Of a stretch of DNA of 9,921 bases, positions 6,346-9,921 are shown in pieces. A program made the position numbers and the translations under genes. This DNA is from JALYXS01 sp051003795. GTDB lineage: Bacteria > Acidobacteriota > Terriglobia > Bryobacterales > Bryobacteraceae. Below the pieces are notes generated by a model. That model was not told the DNA's origin, did no database searches, and saw only the letters and a list, made by a program, of their open reading frames with translations. The stretch is from the NCBI GenBank assembly GCA_051003795.1, contig JBPCKZ010000060.1, positions 1 to 9,921 of the forward strand, given 5' to 3'. How positions within the stretch are numbered: the first letter of the stretch is position 1; each line of letters starts with the position of its first letter.

Positions 6346-6953
6346 GGATGGCGCTTGTACTTTTATTCGCGGCGCTCGCGTTTGGCGGAACCGCGTTGGC
6401 GGAAGACGAAGACGAGAGCGAGCCCAATTCGCTTCTCGATATTAAGAAGTTATACGTGGACAAGCTATCGGGCGGCGAAACCGCCGTGCAGATGCGCGAC
6501 ATGATCATCGCCAGCCTCCTCAACTCCAAGCTTTTTGCGCTGACCGAGAATGAAGAGCGCGCCGATACGTTTCTGCGAGGGTCGTCCGAAGATTTGGTGT
6601 TCACCGATGAGCACCAGACCAGCGATAGCATCAATGCCCAACTGCACGGCAGCGCGGGCGGCGGAGCGAAGGATGCCTCGTACCGGTCGACGGGCGCGAG
6701 CGTCGGGCAAAACGAATCCAGCAAGGTCTACGAGCGCAAACACGAGGCTTCCGCCGCGGTGCGGTTAGTGAATAAAGACGGCGACGTGATCTGGTCGACC
6801 ACGCAGGAGAGCATGGGCGGGAAGTTTCGCGGGTCGAGCGCGGATGTGGCGGAAAAGATCACCCGGCGGCTGATCGACGACGTGCGCAAGGCGCGAAGCG
6901 AGGCGGCGGCATCGCGCAAGGACGGAACTTTCGAGGCGAAACGGAAAAACTAA
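6342..6953 (+). CDS. Exported hypothetical protein, possibly CsgG/TolB-N-like fold
   Basis: This 203-residue protein has a signal peptide (1-20, cleavage after TALA) followed by an acidic EDEDESEPN segment. The stretch from about 34 to 80 (IKKLYVDKLSGGETAVQMRDMIIASLLNSKLFALTENEERADTFLRG) has the strand, helix, strand order of proteins whose N-terminal domain resembles CsgG or TolB-N, but this is a weak structural guess. A Gly/Ser-rich middle follows, then VRLVNKDGDVIWSTTQE, a strand pair often seen in such folds, and a basic C-terminus (EAKRKN). The ATG overlaps the previous stop, with GGAAAAGG just upstream. There is no lipobox cysteine, so it is probably a soluble periplasmic protein. It is probably co-expressed with the preceding exported protein. 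Function unknown. Confidence 0.75.
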   Translation: MRMALVLLFAALAFGGTALAEDEDESEPNSLLDIKKLYVDKLSGGETAVQMRDMIIASLLNSKLFALTENEERADTFLRGSSEDLVFTDEHQTSDSINAQLHGSAGGGAKDASYRSTGASVGQNESSKVYERKHEASAAVRLVNKDGDVIWSTTQESMGGKFRGSSADVAEKITRRLIDDVRKARSEAAASRKDGTFEAKRKN

Positions 6954-7031
6954 GCCTTGGGCGACGTCATCACGAGGGTGTCAAGACGTTTTTGGTCACT
7001 GGTTACTTAGACTTGAGAGTTCAAATCACTA

Positions 7032-7057
7032 ACTTCGCAAAAAGCGAAGTATACTTC
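7032..7057 (+). promoter_or_regulatory. Palindromic operator/promoter of the HigBA operon
   Basis: ACTTCGC (7032-7038) and GCGAAGT (7044-7050) form a perfect dyad around AAAAA. The right arm also belongs to a second perfect palindrome, GAAGTATACTTC (7046-7057), giving three related half-sites. TATACT (7050-7055) fits a -10 box. No good -35 box is visible at normal spacing. Autorepression by a HigA-type antitoxin at such sites is normal for type II toxin-antitoxin operons (established knowledge); binding here is inference. Confidence 0.6.
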
Positions 7058-7092
7058 AGGTGCAAGTTGTTCCGCGCGGCTGCCGCTCTAAC

Positions 7093-7377
7093 TTGACGAT
7101 TGTTAGCCGGAAGGCGCTTACCGAAGCTGCTCGGAAGCATGCCGATCTTGAGGCGCCTCTCGGTGTTTGGTATCGAGTGGCCAAAACCGCCCAATGGCGG
7201 TCGCTCGAGGAGATTCGGAAGACGTGGGCCGGTACGGACTGCGTGAGAGGTCGCACCGTGTTCAACATCAAAGGCAATAGTTACAGGTTGATCGCCGGCA
7301 TCCATTACGAATCGCGGACGATCTTTATAAAGCATGTTTTAACGCATGCCGAATACAATAAAGGAGATTGGAAATGA
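7093..7377 (+). CDS. higB: HigB-type mRNA interferase toxin
   Basis: HigB toxins are RelE-fold ribonucleases that cut mRNA, mostly at the ribosome, and are held inactive by HigA. From TTG at 7093 the protein has 94 residues, the normal size. It starts TIVSRKALTEAARKH, the usual HigB N-terminus, and contains APLGVWYRVA, the segment TVFNIKGNSYRLIA and the C-terminal IFIKHVLTHAEYNKGDW. A longer frame begins at GTG 7060, but that would start inside the promoter and add residues unlike the family. The TTG has no clear Shine-Dalgarno, which could keep toxin translation low. It precedes the antitoxin gene and overlaps it by 4 nt (ATGA at 7374). The toxin-first order is typical of higBA. Confidence 0.93.
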   Translation: MTIVSRKALTEAARKHADLEAPLGVWYRVAKTAQWRSLEEIRKTWAGTDCVRGRTVFNIKGNSYRLIAGIHYESRTIFIKHVLTHAEYNKGDWK

Positions 7378-7787
7378 GTGCCGCGGCGGCTATTGATCCC
7401 GGTAGATACCGTCGTCTGCTTCACGAGGCCATGCCAACCGTAATTCGTTCCGATGGCCAGAATGAAGAATACATCGCTCGTCTGGAGGCCCTGTATGCTC
7501 GCGCCGCTCCCCTCTCGCCCGAAGAGAAGGAACTGGCGGCGCTCCTTAAGCTCCTTATTGAGGATTTCGAATCGAAGCACTATAACCTGCGGCGCGCCAC
7601 CCCCCTTGAGACATTACAGGAAATCGTCGAGGCGAACGGCCTGAAACAGAAGGATCTCCTGGATGTGTTCGGCCAGGAAAGCGTGGTTTCCGAGGTGATG
7701 AACGGCAAGCGGCGCTTATCGCAAACCCATATCGCCAAGCTTGCCCGGCGGTTTAATGTCTCGCCCGAGTTATTCCTGAACTACTGA
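7374..7787 (+). CDS. higA: HigA-type antitoxin with helix-turn-helix domain
   Basis: This 137-residue antitoxin neutralises HigB and represses the operon. The C-terminal part, about 80-137, is a Cro/C1-type helix-turn-helix: LQEIVEANGLKQKDLLDVFG, then ESVVSEVMNGKRRLSQTHIAKLARRFNVSPELF. The N-terminal part holds the helical EEYIARLEALYAR and SPEEKELAALLKLLIEDFE, likely toxin-binding or dimerising segments. The ATG at 7374 is chosen because AAGGAG (7361-7366) lies 7 nt upstream and it overlaps the toxin stop; a TTG six bases earlier is less likely. The better ribosome binding site of the antitoxin, compared with the TTG-started toxin, fits an excess of antitoxin. The system appears intact. Confidence 0.93.
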   Translation: MSAAAAIDPGRYRRLLHEAMPTVIRSDGQNEEYIARLEALYARAAPLSPEEKELAALLKLLIEDFESKHYNLRRATPLETLQEIVEANGLKQKDLLDVFGQESVVSEVMNGKRRLSQTHIAKLARRFNVSPELFLNY

Positions 7788-7838
7788 TTGCCCGCTTTTC
7801 TTGCGTTCTCCTCCCCTTTTGATACGTAATTACCTGTT

Positions 7839-8123
7839 GTGGAGCGATTTGAAGAGGTGGTGAGGCAACACCAGTCGATGGTGTTCAGCCTCGCTTATCA
7901 CTTCCTTCGCAATCGGGCATGGGCGGAGGACCTTTCGCAGGATGTGTTCCTGAACCTGCATCAAAATATTCATCGCCTCCAATCGCCCGCCCACGTAATG
8001 GAACCGGTGGAAATCGCCGAAGTGCTCGAAATGCCGGTGAGCACGGTGAAGAGCCATCTGCACCGGTCGCTTGGCGTGTTGCGGGCAAAAATGGAGCGGT
8101 CGCGGAAAGAGGTTTCGATATGA
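7839..8123 (+). CDS. ECF sigma factor with large internal in-frame deletion
   Basis: This 94-residue sigma-70 ECF protein is about half the usual 170-190 residues. Residues 1-53 are a clear start of region 2 (ERFEEVVRQHQSMVFSLAYHFLRN, EDLSQDVFLNLHQNIHRLQSPAHV). Residues from about 55 on are the helix-turn-helix of region 4 (EPVEIAEVLEMPVSTVKSHLHRSLGVLR). The promoter -10-binding part of region 2, the linker and the first helices of region 4 are missing, about 80-90 residues, with the frame kept. The junction is near AHV-MEP (about codon 53/54, near 7998). The GTG start lacks a clear ribosome binding site. It probably cannot act as a sigma factor, but could titrate an anti-sigma factor. It overlaps the downstream membrane anti-sigma gene by 4 nt (ATGA). 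Confidence 0.85.
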   Translation: MERFEEVVRQHQSMVFSLAYHFLRNRAWAEDLSQDVFLNLHQNIHRLQSPAHVMEPVEIAEVLEMPVSTVKSHLHRSLGVLRAKMERSRKEVSI

Positions 8124-8386
8124 ATCTGGAAGATGAATTGAGGTCGGCGTTGAGGCGCGAGGAACCGCCGCGGGATTGGTCGCGCGATTATTCCGCGCGC
8201 GCGCCCCGGCGATGGAGAAGCTTCGCGGCTGTCGCGGCGCTAATAACAGTAATGCTGCCCTACGGCATTCACGAACGCAGACAGGAGCAGGGGAAGGAAG
8301 CCAAGCGGCGGCTCGTGCTCGCTCTGGAACTGGCCGGCAGCAGATTACACAGGACTCGGAAAATACTAAGGAACAACTCTTTATGA
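8120..8386 (+). CDS. Small membrane anti-sigma-like protein
   Basis: This 88-residue protein begins NLEDELRSALRREEPP, a short amphipathic cytoplasmic segment. A basic ARAPRRWR stretch and a transmembrane helix at about 34-49 (SFAAVAALITVMLPYG) come next. A charged external tail, EQGKEAKRRLVLALELAGSRLHRTRK, ends the protein. Comparable proteins are encoded between ECF sigma factors and DUF4252 genes and are thought to be anti-sigma factors, although no zinc finger is present (family knowledge, function inferred). It overlaps the sigma stop at its start and the DUF4252 start at its end, both as ATGA. The cytoplasmic part is short, so a small deletion here is possible. Confidence 0.7.
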   Translation: MNLEDELRSALRREEPPRDWSRDYSARAPRRWRSFAAVAALITVMLPYGIHERRQEQGKEAKRRLVLALELAGSRLHRTRKILRNNSL

Positions 8387-8928
8387 GAAACACACGCCTC
8401 TGTATATGGCTGTTCACGGCGATGCAGGCAATGGCCTGGCAGTCGGGATTCGATCTGAAATCCTTGAATAAGTTCGCCGCCAAGGCCAACGACTCCGTGG
8501 ACGTGACTCTCGAAGGATCGGTACTTCAATTCGCGGGGAAGTTTCTCTCGGATAAGAATCCCGACGAAGCCAAGATCAAGAAGCTGGTAAACGGGCTGAA
8601 AGGGATTTACGTCAAGAGCTTCGAATTCGAACGAGAAGGCGCGTACTCGGATTCGGACCTGGCCGGAATCCGCTCCCAATTGAATGGCCCGGGTTGGTCC
8701 CGCATCATCGGCGTGAAGAGCAAGAAAGAAGGGGAGAACGCGGAAATCTATCTTCACGCCAGCGGCACCAGCGCCGGCGGCCTGACCATCATCGCGACCG
8801 GGCCGAAAGAATTGACCGTCGTGCAGATACTCGGATCGATCAATCTGGACGATCTGAGCGAGTTAAGCGGCAATCTGGGGGTTCCCCAATTGCATCTGGA
8901 ACAGGGCGGCAAGGGGCTAAAGAAATGA
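8383..8928 (+). CDS. DUF4252-type exported protein
   Basis: This 181-residue protein starts with a signal peptide (residues 1-18, MRNTRLCIWLFTAMQAMA). It then shows the pattern of DUF4252 proteins: LNKFAAKANDSVDVTLEGSVLQFAGKFL, a helical KIKKLVNGLKGIYVKSFEFE, and later strands (IIGVKSKKEGENAEIYLHAS, GLTIIATGPKELTVVQILGSINLDDLSEL). The domain is of unknown function and is typically exported in bacteria with many ECF operons. AAGGAA (8368-8373), 9 nt upstream, supports the ATG at 8383. Overlaps link it to the anti-sigma gene (ATGA 8383-8386) and to a broken reading frame downstream (ATGA 8925-8928). It appears full length although its operon's sigma factor is damaged. Confidence 0.8.
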   Translation: MRNTRLCIWLFTAMQAMAWQSGFDLKSLNKFAAKANDSVDVTLEGSVLQFAGKFLSDKNPDEAKIKKLVNGLKGIYVKSFEFEREGAYSDSDLAGIRSQLNGPGWSRIIGVKSKKEGENAEIYLHASGTSAGGLTIIATGPKELTVVQILGSINLDDLSELSGNLGVPQLHLEQGGKGLKK

Positions 8929-9020
8929 AAGCGCGCGCGGGCCTATTCCGTGCTGATCGAAACGCGGCTCGCGCGCGGAATTCCGCTGGCGTCCGGGAAT
9001 TTTGCGAAGGATGGCGGTGA
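8925..9020 (+). pseudogene. Truncated fourth reading frame of the sigma/DUF4252 operon
   Basis: An ATG overlaps the DUF4252 stop (ATGA, 8925-8928), as at the other junctions of this operon. It opens a frame of only 31 residues (MKARAGLF..., then Arg/Ala-rich, stop at 9018-9020) that lacks a signal-peptide core or any recognisable domain. My reading is that a further gene of the operon once began here and its body was lost. It may equally be a chance frame; the downstream small gene reads in a different frame across the same DNA. Confidence 0.3.
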
Positions 9021-9159
9021 GGAAGACGCCAGTTGGACCAAAATTGGCGTGGCGTGGCTTCACCGCGACGGCAAAGGGTTTGATGTTGTGCCTGAAGCTC
9101 TGCCTCTGAATGGCCGTGCGGTGTTGCGGTTGAACGTAACGAAGGCCGTGAAGGAGTAG
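8950..9159 (+). CDS. Small uncharacterised protein, mobile-element type
   Basis: This frame of at most 69 residues starts at GTG 8950. Its C-terminal half, SWTKIGVAWLHRDGKGFDVVPEALPLNGRAVLRL, resembles a widespread family of small proteins of unknown function with the pattern W-x-x-I-G-x-A-x-x-H-x-D-G-x-G-F. From memory these are common on plasmids and integrative elements of proteobacteria. No clear ribosome binding site precedes GTG, so the N-terminus may be wrong or lost. The gene follows the truncated operon frame directly and ends where the truncated toxin remnant of the opposite strand begins, so it lies among rearrangement junctions. Confidence 0.5.
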   Translation: MLIETRLARGIPLASGNFAKDGGEEDASWTKIGVAWLHRDGKGFDVVPEALPLNGRAVLRLNVTKAVKE

Positions 9160-9198
9160 ATCTGAGCGCGCGACATAGAAGTGGAAGATCAGGCGGGG

Positions 9199-9333
9199 CT
9201 TCTTGCACCCTACGGGCCGCGGAGTGTGGCCCAGAGCTTCGAGTTTGCGGACGACGCGCGCCCGCACGTTATCCGGCAACGCTTCGAGTTCCCTCCGCGC
9301 GGGAGGCTTTACTTCAACGGTATAGCTATTCAC
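9199..9333 (-). pseudogene. Truncated ParE/RelE-family toxin
   Basis: The GTG at 9333 opens a frame whose first 45 residues are a typical ParE/RelE N-terminus: YTVEVKPPARRELEALPDNVRARVVRKLEALGHTPRPVGCKK. A complete toxin of about 85-100 residues would continue with a Leu-x-Arg-hR-x-G-D-Y-R-hhY strand pair. Here the match stops near 9199. The frame runs on without a stop to 8917 through sequence that is antisense to the small gene at 8950-9159, giving a chimeric tail with no toxin character. The beta-sheet half carrying the active-site residues is therefore missing, so the toxin is presumably dead. The start overlaps the antitoxin stop by 8 bp. Confidence 0.75.
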
Positions 9334-9553
9334 GCAGCCGACCGCGTTTTACGAGGTCGGCTTTTATTTTTTCGAGCGATATTCCTTTTTCCTTGCGCCG
9401 CGATTCCGAAATCAGCCCATCCCAAAACTCCTTTAACACAGCGCCATATTTTTTCAGATCGATTTGAACGGCCACCTTGCGGCCCTTCTCATCGGTCACG
9501 TACTGGATTCCGCTAATCGTTTCATTGTCCTTCGGTTGACGGCATCGGCGCAT
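9326..9553 (-). CDS. Antitoxin of a ParE/RelE-type toxin-antitoxin pair
   Basis: This 75-residue protein includes IQYVTDEKGRKVAVQIDLKKYGAVL, an N-terminal strand/helix pattern of Phd/RelB-like antitoxins that begin with a protein-protein or DNA-binding dimer. The charged helical tail EFWDGLISESRRKEKGISLEKIKADLVKRGRLRE would wrap the toxin. It precedes the ParE/RelE gene, the usual order for that class, with an 8-bp overlap (9326-9333). The ATG at 9553 has no clear ribosome binding site; GTG further in (VTDEK) is an alternative start. The gene is intact but its toxin is truncated, so it is an orphan antitoxin that may still counter related toxins. Confidence 0.75.
   Translation of the reverse strand: MRRCRQPKDNETISGIQYVTDEKGRKVAVQIDLKKYGAVLKEFWDGLISESRRKEKGISLEKIKADLVKRGRLRE
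9337..9372 (+). terminator. Intrinsic-terminator-like hairpin inside the antitoxin gene
   Basis: GCCGACC (9337-9343) pairs perfectly with GGTCGGC (9355-9361) around an 11-nt loop, followed by TTTTATTTTTT (9362-9372). On the plus strand this is a Rho-independent terminator shape and could stop transcription from the sigma/DUF4252 operon. On the minus strand the same hairpin lies 3 nt before the toxin GTG. Confidence 0.6.
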
Positions 9554-9603
9554 TGTACATGCGCTCCACGCCTCCGCAACCTACACGCCGCCGCCCGCTG
9601 ACA

Positions 9604-9803
9604 TCATCGTACTTTGATCGGATAAATGACCGAATAATAGTTGGAACCGTTGATATCGTGACCGCTGAAAACGTTCCTGTGCTGTAGATGGAACTATCAG
9701 TACTCCAAGAATGTGAACCCTGCATATGGGTAAATGGGTCACCGTTTACTGAGGGAGAACCAACCCCTCCTGTAGTGTGACTGTTAATCGTCTGGGCCTC
9801 AGT
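9604..9803 (-). pseudogene. Frameshifted C-terminal gene remnant, interrupted on its upstream side
   Basis: Minus-strand sequence from the repeat block leftward reads plausibly as protein in one frame (TINSHTTGGVGSPSVNGD, then SWSTDSSIYSTGTF). It continues plausibly in another frame as SGHDINGSNYYSVIYPIKVR and ends at TGA (9606-9604). Restoring one base in the A4 run at 9668-9671 (T4 on the coding strand) would join the two halves. Upstream the reading runs straight into the repeat block, so an element seems to have inserted in the gene. I cannot name the parent gene. This stretch carries no other gene and is less GC-rich than the rest of the window. Moderate to low certainty. Confidence 0.35.
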
Positions 9804-9823
9804 GGTCACCTCAAAACCGGCCA
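9804..9823. repeat. First copy of a 20-bp tandem terminal repeat
   Basis: GGTCACCTCAAAACC followed by GGCCA. It is identical to 9829-9848; the copies repeat with a 25-bp period. Confidence 0.85.
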
Positions 9824-9828
9824 TACAG

Positions 9829-9848
9829 GGTCACCTCAAAACCGGCCA
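9829..9848. repeat. Second copy of the 20-bp tandem terminal repeat
   Basis: An exact copy of 9804-9823 in the same orientation, separated by TACAG. Confidence 0.85.
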
Positions 9849-9878
9849 ACGGACCGCAGTCCAGGACATGAATTTGTT

Positions 9879-9921
9879 TTACCCTTTCGTAGCCAGTTCG
9901 AGCAAGTTTTTTCTATCATCC
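9879..9921 (-). CDS. Possible C-terminal end of an element-encoded gene, cut by the window edge
   Basis: The minus strand reads DDRKNLLELATKG and then TAA (9881-9879). If the repeats at 9804-9848 mark an element end, this could be the last few residues of its final gene reading leftward. Thirteen residues are too few to assign a family, and the frame may be chance. Confidence 0.2.
   Translation of the reverse strand, partial: DDRKNLLELATKG

Larger units (their letters stand above)
9804..9921. mobile_element. Probable end of an IS21-like insertion element (continues past the window)
   Basis: Two identical 20-bp direct repeats 25 bp apart lie at the boundary of an interrupted reading frame. 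Multiple copies of a terminal sequence near each end are a feature of IS21-family elements (established knowledge), and the GGCCGGTTTTGAGGTGACC type of motif is familiar to me from such ends. The exact tip cannot be placed; it may lie slightly left of 9804. The transposase and helper ATPase genes would be to the right, outside the window. Positions 9849-9878 show no gene. Confidence 0.5.

Noticed and set aside
7060..7092. Extended HigB start at GTG 7060
   Set aside because: It would lie at the expected transcription start just after the -10 box and adds residues that do not fit the family N-terminus.
7830..8489. Minus-strand open frame of 219 residues across the second sigma operon
   Set aside because: It is antisense to three coupled genes with recognisable domains and has no signal of its own.
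9547..9563. Near-palindrome GCGCATTGTACATGCGC at the antitoxin start as an operator
   Set aside because: The symmetry is broken by an extra T and it overlaps the start codon; without a promoter nearby it is too weak to list as a site.

Overview
The window looks like part of a GC-rich chromosome from an Acidobacteriota-type bacterium, probably Solibacter/Bryobacterales-like. That placement is inference from gene families and operon style (split LigD modules, several ECF sigma/anti-sigma operons, a DUF4252-type gene, densely coupled reading frames), not from a marker gene.

Layout. Positions 1-256 hold a 156-bp miniature element with perfect 15-bp inverted ends resembling IS6-family ends, and next to it a tRNA-Leu(UAG) gene on the minus strand. 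Positions 296-2202 (minus) hold a two-gene end-joining pair: a LigD-type polymerase/primase followed, with a 4-nt overlap, by an ATP-dependent DNA ligase. Positions 2252-5728 (minus) are a four-gene operon read right to left: ECF sigma factor, zinc-finger membrane anti-sigma factor with an extracytoplasmic HEAT-repeat domain, exported glycine-rich beta-solenoid (DUF4097-like) protein, and exported double-PDZ protein. It looks like an envelope-sensing module. Positions 5729-5874 are a divergent control region with two perfect dyads. Positions 5875-6953 (plus) hold two overlapping genes for exported proteins of unknown function.

From about 7000 onward the region becomes accessory and partly decayed. 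It holds a complete HigB/HigA toxin-antitoxin operon behind a palindromic promoter. Next is a second ECF sigma/anti-sigma/DUF4252 operon whose sigma factor has lost its middle by an apparently in-frame deletion. A small mobile-element-type protein follows, then a truncated ParE/RelE toxin beside an intact antitoxin gene. The window ends in a frameshifted gene remnant and a tandem 20-bp repeat typical of an IS21-like element end, whose body lies outside the window.

Working together: most neighbours on each strand overlap by 4 nt (ATGA or GTGA), so translational coupling is the rule. The clearest candidate system is the sigma/HEAT-anti-sigma/beta-solenoid/PDZ operon. I see no CRISPR array, no complete transposase and no rRNA.
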